Position numbers and translations under genes: made by a program
Shown: piece by piece, positions 7,196 through 15,043 of the stretch
Numbering within the stretch: the stretch's first letter is position 1
Layout of the letters: each line of letters opens with the position of its first letter
Source of the DNA: an uncultured Magnetospirillum sp.
Lineage (GTDB): Bacteria > Pseudomonadota > Alphaproteobacteria > Rhodospirillales > Magnetospirillaceae
Direction of reading: 5' to 3'
Assembly: GCF_903853455.1 (NCBI RefSeq)
Contig: NZ_CAINTR010000163.1
Span: forward strand, 1-36,357
DNA length: 36,357 bases
The notes under the pieces: model-generated
The model's input: only the letters and a program-made list of their open reading frames with translations
Told to the model about the DNA's origin: nothing
Database searches by the model: none

Positions 7196-7236
7196 TGTGC
7201 ATTATTTCACAGAAAGCAGAGCTCCCGGTGGGTAGT
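7196..7236 (+). promoter_or_regulatory. CRP-like site and promoter of flp copy 3
   Basis: TGTGC-ATTATT-TCACA (7196-7211), wider CTGTG-N8-CACAG at 7195-7212, is followed 35 bp from its start by GGTAGT (7231-7236). The sequence upstream of the dyad has diverged from copies 1 and 2, but dyad, -10 and the 145-bp distance to ATG are kept. Confidence 0.65.
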
Positions 7237-7242
7237 GTGTTT

Positions 7243-7340
7243 CGCATGAGATGCCGGGCGGGAAGTTAAGCCAAGGTTCTCAATGGAAAAATACGGACGT
7301 AAAGCCGCTTCTGCGGTGGTCCATCCCAGGAGTTCACGCC
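7243..7340 (+). promoter_or_regulatory. Conserved structured leader of flp copy 3
   Basis: This is the most diverged leader, with changes concentrated between about 7269 and 7292. The proximal GATGCCGGGCGGGAAG block and the GGAC/CCGC-TTCT-GCGG/GTCC fold (7295-7322) are unchanged. One base is lost and one gained relative to copy 1, so both length and the upstream open frame are preserved. Confidence 0.5.
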
Positions 7341-7517
7341 ATGTTGACCTATGCTCGCTGCATGATCCGTCAGTTCGTTCGCAATGAAAAAGGCGCCACC
7401 GCCATTGAATACGGCCTGATCGCCGCCTTGATCGCCGTCGTGGCTGTCACCGCCATGACCACGGTCGGCACCAACCTGACCGCGAAATTCGATGCGGTCG
7501 GCACCAAGCTTCAGTAG
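7341..7517 (+). CDS. flp: Flp-family type IVb major pilin, copy 3
   Basis: This 58-residue prepilin has the same leader and ATAIEYGLIAALIAVVA start of the mature chain. It differs from copy 1 at four positions: Ile36 to Val, and Asn51-Thr52 to Asp-Ala plus Ala54 to Gly near the C terminus. The C-terminal end is the part of Flp pilins expected to face outward, so this copy could alter filament surface properties (inference). It is the last pilin before the assembly genes. Confidence 0.95.
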   Translation: MLTYARCMIRQFVRNEKGATAIEYGLIAALIAVVAVTAMTTVGTNLTAKFDAVGTKLQ

Positions 7518-7555
7518 TGCGGCTCTGTCTTTCAAGTAACGACGACCTTCCCTGG

Positions 7556-7584
7556 GCGCCTCCATCACGGTGGAGGCGCTTTTT
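7556..7584 (+). terminator. Terminator after flp copy 3
   Basis: A perfect 9-bp stem GCGCCTCCA (7556-7564) and TGGAGGCGC (7571-7579) is followed by five T residues at 7580-7584. Confidence 0.9.
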
Positions 7585-7611
7585 GTCGCCTCTGGTGGAT
7601 ATTGTTTTCTG

Positions 7612-7652
7612 TGTGTTGCGGTTCATATTTTTAATCGGCGGAGCGCGTTAGT
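7612..7652 (+). promoter_or_regulatory. CRP-like site and promoter of the cpa/tad operon
   Basis: TGTGT-TGCGGT-TCATA (7612-7627) is followed by GTTAGT at 7647-7652, again exactly 35 bp after the dyad start, as in the three flp promoters. The surrounding sequence is not a copy of the flp upstream region, so this is independent support for the arrangement. The distance to the cpaA ATG is 133 bp. Confidence 0.55.
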
Positions 7653-7744
7653 TTCGTTTGCATGTATTTTGCGTCATTTTGATGCGGCTTATAGGATGGC
7701 AGCCCCTCTCTGTCGTGGGAGGCGCTTTGGTGGGGGAAGACAGC

Positions 7745-8254
7745 ATGTGGAGCAACGCCATCATCGCCGGAGCCGGCCTGATCTTCGTTGCCGGGCTTCT
7801 GGACGCGGCGGTTTCCGACCTTCGGGCCTTTCGTATCGCCAACCGGTCGCCGTTGTTGCTGCTGGCGGCGTTCGTGCCGGCGGCGGTGGCGGCGGGATTC
7901 GGGTGGCAGGACTGGCTGAACCATCTCGGCGCCGGTCTGGCCTTGCTGGTGATCGGGGTCGTGCTGTTCGCCCGCGGCGTCTGGGGTGGCGGTGACGCCA
8001 AGTTGCTGCCAGCGGTGGCGGTGTGGACCGGCTTGGCCGGTTTGCCGCGCTTTCTCATCGTGATGGCGCTGGTGGGCGGTGTTCTGGCGGTGCTGGCCCT
8101 GCTGGCGCGGCGGCTTCCGTTGGGGCCGTCGGGGGCGGTACGGGCCTGGGGCGAACGATTGGCGGCGTCCGGCCACGTCCCTTATGGCGTCGCCATTGCT
8201 GCCGGGGGCATCGATTGGTGGGGCATGGCGTTGTTTCCGAGCCTGACCGGTTGA
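7745..8254 (+). CDS. cpaA: Prepilin peptidase CpaA/TadV
   Basis: This is a 169-residue integral membrane aspartyl protease of the A24 family in its short Tad form, lacking the N-methylation domain. The catalytic Asp residues are D25 (AVSDLRAFRIANR) and D84 in GGGDAKL. Several hydrophobic helices surround them. It cleaves Flp prepilins after the leader Gly at the inner membrane. GGGGGAAG at 7732-7739 supports ATG 7745; the frame stays open back to 7658 and a GTG at 7730 is possible. It starts the assembly-gene series and has its own CRP-like promoter. Confidence 0.93.
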   Translation: MWSNAIIAGAGLIFVAGLLDAAVSDLRAFRIANRSPLLLLAAFVPAAVAAGFGWQDWLNHLGAGLALLVIGVVLFARGVWGGGDAKLLPAVAVWTGLAGLPRFLIVMALVGGVLAVLALLARRLPLGPSGAVRAWGERLAASGHVPYGVAIAAGGIDWWGMALFPSLTG

Positions 8255-8299
8255 TCCCGGCGGTTGCGCCGAACGCGGATTTGACCGATTGTCTTGGGG

Positions 8300-8316
8300 C
8301 GGAAGGAACACTTCCG
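8300..8316 (+). other. Short hairpin between cpaA and cpaB
   Basis: CGGAAG (8300-8305) and CTTCCG (8311-8316) form a perfect 6-bp stem with a 5-base loop in the 89-bp gap before cpaB. No T-run follows, so an mRNA-processing or stability role is more likely than termination. Confidence 0.4.
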
Positions 8317-8343
8317 GTAGGGGAATGAATTGGGCTCTGCATC

Positions 8344-9255
8344 ATGCGACCTATAACCATCGTCTTGGTGGTGGCGGCTCTGGCAGCCGGCCTTACTGGA
8401 ATTCTGGCCAAGGCCTGGCTGGATCGGCAGGTGGTCACCTCGCCGACGGCGGAGGCGGTGGCGGTGACCGAGGTTCTGGTGACGGCCCGTGAGGTGGATG
8501 CCGGCACGGTGATTTCGTCCGGCGATCTGCGCTACGAATCCTGGCCGAACAGTGTGGTGACGCCGCGTCTGGTGGTTCGTCGTCCGGGCGAGGATCCCAT
8601 GGCGCAGCTGATCGGTCAGGTGTCCCGCAGGACCTTGACCGAGGGCGAGCCCTTCACCGCCGCCGCGACCTTCCGCCAGGACAACTCGGGCATCCTGGCC
8701 GGCATCCTGACTCCCGGCATGGTGGCGATCTCCATTGCCATCACCAATGCCAGCGCCGTGTCGGGCTTCATCACGCCGGGGGATCGGGTGGACGTGGTTC
8801 TGGCTACCGACATGCAGCGGGCGGTCGAAGCCGCCGACCGCCAGAACAGTGGCGGTGGCCCCATCCTGCGCTATGCCGCCGAGACCATTCTCAGCAATGT
8901 GCGGGTCCTGGCCGTCGATCAGCAGATCACCCGAAGCCGCGACGGCGCCGCCATTCAGGGCAAGACCGCCACCGTCGAGGTTACGTCCAAGCAAGGCGAG
9001 ATCCTGACCACCGCCGGCATGATCGGGACGCTGCAACTGGTGCTGCGGGGCCTGCCGGACGGCAAGGTCGTGGAGCCGCCGCCGGAAGGCGGCGAGCAGG
9101 CGGGGTTCACCGCCGACACTGAAACCAGCAAGGCGCTGCAAGCCATGGTCGATGGCAAGGCCAAGCCGGCCAAGGCCCCGTCCTCCGGCGGTGGCGGCGC
9201 CACCGTCAAGATCAACCGTGCCGGAAACATCACCTCCGAAGGGTTCGCCCGATGA
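8344..9255 (+). CDS. cpaB: Flp pilus assembly protein CpaB/RcpC
   Basis: The 303-residue protein has an N-terminal membrane anchor (ITIVLVVAALAAGLTGILA) followed by an SAF-type domain (VLVTAREVDAGTVISSGDLR) and the CpaB core GMVAISIAITNASAVSGFITPGDRV written in two blocks around residues 122-146. In Tad systems CpaB/RcpC is periplasmic and works with the secretin channel. The C-terminal tail is Gly/Lys-rich. No strong SD precedes ATG 8344. Its stop overlaps the cpaC start by four bases (ATGA), which indicates translational coupling. Confidence 0.93.
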   Translation: MRPITIVLVVAALAAGLTGILAKAWLDRQVVTSPTAEAVAVTEVLVTAREVDAGTVISSGDLRYESWPNSVVTPRLVVRRPGEDPMAQLIGQVSRRTLTEGEPFTAAATFRQDNSGILAGILTPGMVAISIAITNASAVSGFITPGDRVDVVLATDMQRAVEAADRQNSGGGPILRYAAETILSNVRVLAVDQQITRSRDGAAIQGKTATVEVTSKQGEILTTAGMIGTLQLVLRGLPDGKVVEPPPEGGEQAGFTADTETSKALQAMVDGKAKPAKAPSSGGGGATVKINRAGNITSEGFAR

Positions 9256-10724
9256 TGCCCCGTTTGTTTCGTCTTTTCGTGCTGACGCTGGTGCTGGTGT
9301 CGCCGGCTTGGGCGGTGGAGTCTCCCGAACCGCCGGTGCCGGCGGCGGCACCGCGCGCCAAGGTCGTCACCCTGGGAGGAGCAGCCGGCGCGACCGTCCA
9401 CACCGGTCCGCTCAATCTGCGCGGTCCCATGCCGGCGGTGTCGGAGTCGATCCATGTCGCCGTCAACAAATCGACCGACATCCTGCTGCCGGTCGAGGTC
9501 AAGGATGTGATCGTCGGCAATTCCGACATCGCCGACGTGATGGTACGGTCGCCGACCCAGATCTATCTGATTGGGCGTGCCGCCGGTCAGACCAACGTTT
9601 TCCTGCTGGATCGCACCGGCAAGACCATCCGGCGGCTGGAACTGGACGTCGCCCTCGATACCCAGGCGGTGCGCGACGCCCTTGGTCAGGTGCTGTCCGG
9701 CGAGCGCGATATTCAGGTGTCGGCGGTCAACGACAGCCTTTACCTGTCGGGCACGGTGAAAACCGACGCCGCCGCCGGCACCGCCAAGGCCCTGGCGCGC
9801 CGTTTCGTGTCGGCCGACGCCAATCTGGTCAATCTGCTGCGGGTGTCCAACGACCAACAGGTGCTGCTCCACGTCAAGGTGGTGGAGATGCAGCGGTTGG
9901 TGGTCAAGGAGTTGGGGGTCGGTATCACCACCAACCGCTCGATCCCGCTGCTGGGACCTGCCGATCTGACCGGATCGACCACCAAGAGCGTCGGTCAGAT
10001 CACCTCGTCCTATTTCGGGGCCGCCACGGTGACCGGTATCGGCACGCTAACCACCAATCTCAGCTTGTTGGAAAACCAGGGGCTGATCCGCACCCTGGTC
10101 GAGCCCAACCTCACCGCCGTTTCGGGCGAGACCGCCACCATGCTGGCCGGCGGCGAGGTTCCCATCCCGGTGGCCGACACCAACGGCGCCATCAGTGTCG
10201 AGTTCAAGCCTTACGGGGTGCTGATGAACTTCACCCCGACCGTGTTGGACCCAGGCCGCATCAGCCTCAAGATGTCCACCGAGGTCAGCGCCATCGACAC
10301 CACCAACTCGACCGCCGTCTCCACCACCATCTCGGTGCCGGCCTTCAAGGTGCGCCGGGCGGGATCGACGGTGGAGCTTCCCTCAGGCGGCAGCATCATG
10401 ATCGCGGGACTGTTGCAGAACGACCTCACCGGCAACATCTCCGGCCTGCCGGGGCTGATGGACATTCCGGTGCTGGGCGCGCTGTTCCGCTCCTCCGCTT
10501 TTCAGCGCAACGAGACCGAGCTGGTGGTGATCCTGTCGGCCTATGTGGTGCAGTCGGTGGACAGGCCCGATGCCCTCGCGCTGCCGTCGGATGGGTTCGC
10601 GCCGGCCTCGGACATCAAGCGCTACCTGTTCGGCCGATTGCAGGACACCTATACCAAACGGGGCGCCGAACCGCTGGTGTCGCCAGCCCAGCTCCAGGGT
10701 CCCTATGGCTTTATCGTGCAATGA
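9252..10724 (+). CDS. cpaC: Flp pilus outer-membrane secretin CpaC/RcpA
   Basis: The 490-residue precursor has a signal peptide (RLFRLFVLTLVLVSPAWA, cut near residue 21). An N-terminal pilus-assembly domain (VAVNKSTDILLPVEVKDVIVG, residues about 75-95), a BON-like domain (VRDALGQVLSGERDIQVSA) and a C-terminal secretin core follow. The core contains ENQGLIRTLVEPNLTAVSGE and VPAFKVRRAGSTVELPSGG, hallmarks of the type II/III secretin family. It forms the outer-membrane ring through which the Flp fibre exits. It is coupled to cpaB upstream and followed after 10 bp by cpaD. Confidence 0.95.
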   Translation: MMPRLFRLFVLTLVLVSPAWAVESPEPPVPAAAPRAKVVTLGGAAGATVHTGPLNLRGPMPAVSESIHVAVNKSTDILLPVEVKDVIVGNSDIADVMVRSPTQIYLIGRAAGQTNVFLLDRTGKTIRRLELDVALDTQAVRDALGQVLSGERDIQVSAVNDSLYLSGTVKTDAAAGTAKALARRFVSADANLVNLLRVSNDQQVLLHVKVVEMQRLVVKELGVGITTNRSIPLLGPADLTGSTTKSVGQITSSYFGAATVTGIGTLTTNLSLLENQGLIRTLVEPNLTAVSGETATMLAGGEVPIPVADTNGAISVEFKPYGVLMNFTPTVLDPGRISLKMSTEVSAIDTTNSTAVSTTISVPAFKVRRAGSTVELPSGGSIMIAGLLQNDLTGNISGLPGLMDIPVLGALFRSSAFQRNETELVVILSAYVVQSVDRPDALALPSDGFAPASDIKRYLFGRLQDTYTKRGAEPLVSPAQLQGPYGFIVQ

Positions 10725-10734
10725 GGAGGAAGCC

Positions 10735-11418
10735 ATGAGCCCCCGCGTTCCGCGCCGCGCCTCCGCCGTTCTGGGCCTGTTGCTGTTGACGGCCTGTGCC
10801 GCCGACATGTCCGAACATGACGTGCGTATTTCCCATCCCCTGACCGCCGAACAGCGGACCGCAGTGGCGGTGTTCGACCGGCCCGCCGACGGCGGCGGCC
10901 TCACCAATTTCGACCGCGACCGGCTGACCCGGCTGGCGGGCGAGTCGCTGAAGCGCGGTGCCGGGCCGGTCACGGTCACCATCGGCGCCAAGCCCGGCGA
11001 GGAGGCGGTGGAGCAGGACTTCGCCCAGACCCTGGCCGGCGTGCTGAAAAACGGCGGTGCCGCCGATGTCCTGATCAAGGTGGTGGCCGGCGGTGACAGT
11101 GGCCCGGTGGTGGGCGCGGCCGAGATCCGAGTGCCGATCTGGGTGGCGGTGGTGCCGGAATGCGGCAGTTTCGAGCGCGGCATTACCCCGGACGAGACCA
11201 ATGCCCCCAACAGCAACTGGGGCTGTTCGATCCAGCGCAATCGCGGGCTGATGGTGCAGAACCCCGCCGATCTGATCCGGGCGCGCGAGGCGTCGGGCCG
11301 TGACGCCAACCGTTCCGGCGATGTGCTGGGCAAATATGGCCGCGGCGAGGCGACCGGCTCGGCCGCCGAGCCGATCAATTCGGGGACGACCAGTTCCGTC
11401 GGTTCGGCGGGCAAGTAG
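10735..11418 (+). CDS. cpaD: Flp pilus assembly lipoprotein CpaD
   Basis: The 227-residue precursor carries a lipoprotein signal: a hydrophobic stretch ending LLLTAC with lipid-attachment Cys21. The mature part matches CpaD in the pattern of short strands with GCSIQRNRGLMVQNPADLIR near the end, a conserved CpaD block containing Cys. CpaD is thought to help secretin targeting or stability. GGAGGA at 10725-10730 gives ideal spacing to ATG 10735. It lies between cpaC and cpaE. Confidence 0.9.
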   Translation: MSPRVPRRASAVLGLLLLTACAADMSEHDVRISHPLTAEQRTAVAVFDRPADGGGLTNFDRDRLTRLAGESLKRGAGPVTVTIGAKPGEEAVEQDFAQTLAGVLKNGGAADVLIKVVAGGDSGPVVGAAEIRVPIWVAVVPECGSFERGITPDETNAPNSNWGCSIQRNRGLMVQNPADLIRAREASGRDANRSGDVLGKYGRGEATGSAAEPINSGTTSSVGSAGK

Positions 11419-11433
11419 CAAAGTGGGTGTGAC

Positions 11434-12630
11434 GTGATCCAGCGCCTGACCATCGACGCCTTCGCGGCGACTCCGGAAACCGCCTCTGTTCTGCGGCAGG
11501 TTCAGATCGACCGTCAGCTCGGCAAGTCGCGGCTCACCCTGGAGGCCGGCGGCTTGTCGGCGGCGGTGGCGCATTACGCCGCGACCGCGACGCCCCAGGT
11601 GGTGGTGGTGGAGGAGGACGACGCCGCCACCTTGCTGGAGCGGCTGGAGCAATTGTCCGAGGTCTGTGAGCAGGGAACCCGGGTGGTGGTGATCGGCTCG
11701 GTCAATGACATCGGCCTATACCGGACCCTGACCGGCCGTGGCATCAGCGAGTATCTGGTGCGCCCGGTCAATGCCAATCAGATCATCGACGCGCTGTCGG
11801 GGCTTTTCTCCGATCCCCTCAGCGCGCCCAAGGGGCGGGTCGTCGCCTGCTGGGGTGCGCGTGGCGGCGTCGGTTCATCCACCCTGGCGCAGAATCTGGC
11901 CTGGGGTTTGGGACGCTATTTGCAGGAATCGGTGGTCTATATCGACCTCGACCTCGCCTTCGGAACCTCGGTGCTGGCCTTCAACATCGACGCCAAGCAG
12001 ACGGTGGTGGACGCCCTGGCCCATCCCGAACGCCTGGACGAGGTGCTGATGGAGCGCTGCATGGTCGATTACGACGACCATCTGCAAATCCTGGCCTCGC
12101 CCGGCGATTGCCGCATCCATGCCAGCATTTCGCTCGACAGCCTCGACCACATGATCGACCTGGCGGCGCGCATGGCCAGTCTGGTGGTGCTGGACGTTCC
12201 CCATGTCTGGGCCGACTGGACCGAGCATCTGCTGTCCATGGCCGACGACGTGGTGATCGTCGCCACGCCCGATTTCGCCAGCCTGCGCGATTCCAAGTCG
12301 CTGATCGACGTGCTGGCTTCTCGGCGCGGCGTCGCGGCGCCGCCCCGGCTGGTGCTGAACCGGGTGGATCCGTCGAGCAAGACCCAACTGACCCCCAAGG
12401 ATTTCGAGGAGACCATCAAGGTGGCGCCGTCGCTGGTGATTCCGTCCGAGCCGCAGGTGTTCGGCGAGGCCGCCAACAACGGCCAGATGGTGGGCGAGGC
12501 GGCAAAGTCGCACAAGGTCAACCAGGTGCTGAACCAACTGGTGGAATCCCTGGCCGGCAAAACCCCGTCCGCTCGCAAGGTAGCGTCCAAGGGGAGCGGG
12601 AGCCTGCTTGCCAGGCTGCTGAGGAAATAG
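11434..12630 (+). CDS. cpaE: Pilus localisation ATPase-like protein CpaE/TadZ
   Basis: The 398-residue protein has an N-terminal receiver-like domain (VVVVEEDDAATLLERL, then VVVIGSVNDIGLYRTLTGRGISEYLVRPV) lacking the full phospho-acceptor set. A MinD/ParA-type domain begins near residue 140. The P-loop reads GARGGVGSSTLAQNLAW: Ser replaces the usual Walker-A Lys, as is common in CpaE/TadZ. TadZ proteins mark the pole or assembly site for Tad pili. The start is GTG 11434 with no clear SD, 15 bp after cpaD, so a later start is possible but would cut into the receiver-like fold. Confidence 0.92.
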   Translation: MIQRLTIDAFAATPETASVLRQVQIDRQLGKSRLTLEAGGLSAAVAHYAATATPQVVVVEEDDAATLLERLEQLSEVCEQGTRVVVIGSVNDIGLYRTLTGRGISEYLVRPVNANQIIDALSGLFSDPLSAPKGRVVACWGARGGVGSSTLAQNLAWGLGRYLQESVVYIDLDLAFGTSVLAFNIDAKQTVVDALAHPERLDEVLMERCMVDYDDHLQILASPGDCRIHASISLDSLDHMIDLAARMASLVVLDVPHVWADWTEHLLSMADDVVIVATPDFASLRDSKSLIDVLASRRGVAAPPRLVLNRVDPSSKTQLTPKDFEETIKVAPSLVIPSEPQVFGEAANNGQMVGEAAKSHKVNQVLNQLVESLAGKTPSARKVASKGSGSLLARLLRK

Positions 12631-12632
12631 CC

Positions 12633-14045
12633 ATGTTCGGCCGCCGCGCAGCGCCACCCTCGACCTCCGCGCCCGCCAAACCCGCCGTCGAGCCGCGTGA
12701 GCGGGTCGTGCCGGCGGCGATACCCTCTCCTCCCACGGCGGCCAGCCCGCTGGCAAGCCGTTCGGCCGATCTGGACCAGCGGCTGTCCGATCTCAAGATC
12801 GCCATCTTCAACGACCTGATCGATTCGGTCGATCCCACCGAGCTGGGCAATCTCGAACCGGCCCAGGTGCGCGAGGAGATCTCGGACATCGTCGCCGAGA
12901 TCATCAGCATGCGGAACCTCGTGCTGTCGGCCGCCGAGCAGCAGGTGGTGATTTCCGACATCTGCAACGACGTGCTGGGCCTGGGGCCGCTGGAACCGTT
13001 GCTGGCGCGCGACGACATCGCCGACATCATGGTGAACGGCGCCGACAAGGTCTACATCGAGTCCGAGGGCAAGATCGAGCTGACCGACATCAAGTTCCGC
13101 GACAACGCCCAGCTGATGAATATCTGCCAACGCATCGTCTCGGCGGTGGGGCGGCGGGTGGACGAATCCAGCCCCATCTGCGACGCCCGATTGGCCGACG
13201 GTTCGCGCGTCAACGTCATCGTGCCGCCGCTGGCCATCGACGGGCCGACACTCACCATCCGCAAGTTCAAGCGCGAGAAGCTGACCCTGGACAAGCTGGT
13301 GGAGTTCGGATCGCTCTCCCCCCAGGCGTCCAAGGTGTTGCAGATCGCCTCGGCGGTCCGCTGCAACATCCTGGTGTCGGGCGGCACCGGTTCGGGCAAG
13401 ACGACGCTGCTCAATTGCCTGACCCGCTACATCGACCTCACCGAGCGTATCGTCACCTGCGAGGACGCTGCCGAATTGCAATTGCAGCAGCCGCATGTGG
13501 TTCGCCTGGAGACAAGGCCGCCCAATCTGGAAGGCGTGGGCTCGGTGACCATGCGCGACTTGGTGAAGAACTGCCTGCGCATGCGGCCCGAACGCATCAT
13601 CGTCGGCGAGGTGCGCGGTCCCGAGGCCTTCGACCTGCTGCAAGCCATGAATACCGGCCATGACGGCTCCATGGGGACCATCCACGCCAACACCCCGCGC
13701 GACGCCCTGTCGCGCGTCGAGAACATGGTGGCCATGGGCGGCTACAACCTGCCGGCCAAGGCGGTGCGCGAGCAGATCGCCTCGGCGGTCAACGTGATCG
13801 TCCAGGCGTCGCGTCTGCGCGACGGCACCCGCAAGATCACCCACATCACCGAGGTGATCGGCATGGAGGGCGACGTCATCACCCTTCAGGACCTGTTCGT
13901 GTTCGAGTTCGAGGGCGAGGACGCGCGCGGCCGGGTCATCGGTCGCCACCGTCCCACCGGATTGCGTCCGGCGTTCTGGGATCGCGCCCGCTATTACGGG
14001 CTGGAGCGCGATCTGGCCGAAGCCCTGGGTGAGCCCCATGCTTGA
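12633..14045 (+). CDS. cpaF: Pilus assembly secretion ATPase CpaF/TadA
   Basis: The 470-residue protein has a Pro/Ala-rich N-terminal tail of about 45 residues and a helical domain containing [22 protein letters not shown] type II/IV secretion ATPase core follows. Walker A is [11 protein letters not shown] near residue 250; the Walker B/His-box region includes [19 protein letters not shown] and [15 protein letters not shown]. It powers Flp fibre assembly at the cytoplasmic face of the inner membrane. GAGGAA at 12621-12626 supports ATG 12633. It overlaps tadB by eight bases. Confidence 0.96.
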   Translation: MFGRRAAPPSTSAPAKPAVEPRERVVPAAIPSPPTAASPLASRSADLDQRLSDLKIAIFNDLIDSVDPTELGNLEPAQVREEISDIVAEIISMRNLVLSAAEQQVVISDICNDVLGLGPLEPLLARDDIADIMVNGADKVYIESEGKIELTDIKFRDNAQLMNICQRIVSAVGRRVDESSPICDARLADGSRVNVIVPPLAIDGPTLTIRKFKREKLTLDKLVEFGSLSPQASKVLQIASAVRCNILVSGGTGSGKTTLLNCLTRYIDLTERIVTCEDAAELQLQQPHVVRLETRPPNLEGVGSVTMRDLVKNCLRMRPERIIVGEVRGPEAFDLLQAMNTGHDGSMGTIHANTPRDALSRVENMVAMGGYNLPAKAVREQIASAVNVIVQASRLRDGTRKITHITEVIGMEGDVITLQDLFVFEFEGEDARGRVIGRHRPTGLRPAFWDRARYYGLERDLAEALGEPHA

Positions 14046-15027
14046 GACCTTGTCCCGCCTGCCGGCCGAGATCGCCGTGGTGGTGGTGGGGCTGCTGCTG
14101 GCGCTGGTGGTGTTGGGATGGTCCATGGTCACCTTGATCCACGGCCCCCGTGCCAAGATCAAGCGGCGGTTGGCCGCCATGGGCGGTGGCGGTGTCGTCG
14201 GTATTCGGCGTGGTCGTCTGCCCAAGCGCAAATCGGTGCAGGCCCGTCTGAAGCAGGTGGAGGGAACCCGGACCCGCCAGCGGGGCTACCTTCTGCGCGA
14301 GCAGCTGATGCAGGCCGGCGTGCATGTGGAGGTCTGGCACTATCTGGCCGCCTGTGGGGCCCTGACCGTGGCGATGTTCGGCATGGCCGAGCTGATGTCC
14401 ATGAGCACCTTGTGGGCGTTCCTGACCGCTGTCCTGCTGGGAATCGGCCTGCCCAAGCTGGTGATCGGCTTCATGGCCAAGCGCCGGATCGGCGTGTTCA
14501 CCGCGCAGTTCGCCGAAGCCATCGACGTGGTGGTGCGCGGCATCCGCTCCGGTCTGCCGCTGGGGGAGTGCATCAACATCATCGGCCGTGAGATGAGCGA
14601 TCCCATCGGCACCGAGTTTCGCCTGATCACCGAGGGGCAGAAGCTGGGGCTCACGCTTCAGGACGTCCTGGCCCGCGCGGTGGAGCGCATGCCCACCGCC
14701 GAGTTGCGCTACTTTTCCATCGTCATCGCCATCCAGCAGCAGACCGGCGGCAATCTGGCCGAGACCCTGGCCAAGCTGGCCGAGGTGCTGCGGGCGAGGA
14801 AGCGCATGCGCGACAAGGTGCAGGCCTTGGCCAGCGAGGCCAGGGCCTCGGCCTATATCATCGGTTCGCTGCCCTTCGTGGTCATCGGCGCGTTGGCGGG
14901 GTTGGCGCCTAAATATATCGGGGTGCTGTTCACCACCGACATGGGCAACATCCTGCTGTTCGTCGGCGGTTTCACCGAGATCGTGGGGCTGCTGGTCATG
15001 CGCCGCATGGTCAACTTCGACATATGA
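14038..15027 (+). CDS. tadB: Inner-membrane platform protein TadB
   Basis: The 329-residue membrane protein has an N-terminal helix (IAVVVVGLLLALVVLGW), a central pair of helices (residues about 100-145) and a C-terminal pair. Between them is the GspF-like cytoplasmic domain (FAEAIDVVVRGIRSGLPLGECI, IAIQQQTGGNLAETLAKLA). TadB and TadC together form the inner-membrane platform of Tad pili and contact the CpaF ATPase. ATG 14038 overlaps the cpaF stop; GTG 14029 is an alternative. Confidence 0.93.
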   Translation: MLETLSRLPAEIAVVVVGLLLALVVLGWSMVTLIHGPRAKIKRRLAAMGGGGVVGIRRGRLPKRKSVQARLKQVEGTRTRQRGYLLREQLMQAGVHVEVWHYLAACGALTVAMFGMAELMSMSTLWAFLTAVLLGIGLPKLVIGFMAKRRIGVFTAQFAEAIDVVVRGIRSGLPLGECINIIGREMSDPIGTEFRLITEGQKLGLTLQDVLARAVERMPTAELRYFSIVIAIQQQTGGNLAETLAKLAEVLRARKRMRDKVQALASEARASAYIIGSLPFVVIGALAGLAPKYIGVLFTTDMGNILLFVGGFTEIVGLLVMRRMVNFDI

Positions 15028-15043
15028 CGGGGAGAGCCGAACC

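Larger units (their letters stand above)
6256..7517 (+). repeat. Tandem triplication of flp promoter-leader-gene units
   Basis: Three units repeat with start-codon spacings of 452 and 448 bp. Leader and coding region are conserved in all three. The AT-rich 45 bp before the CRP-like dyad (6256-6300 and 6708-6752) is conserved only between units 1 and 2. Unit 3 differs upstream and in four pilin residues, suggesting that units 1 and 2 are the younger pair. Confidence 0.85.

Noticed and set aside
12069-14231. Long minus-strand open frames opposite cpaE, cpaF and tadB
   Set aside because: Composition is low-complexity His/Arg/Gln, with no family motif, and the plus strand carries clear Tad genes.
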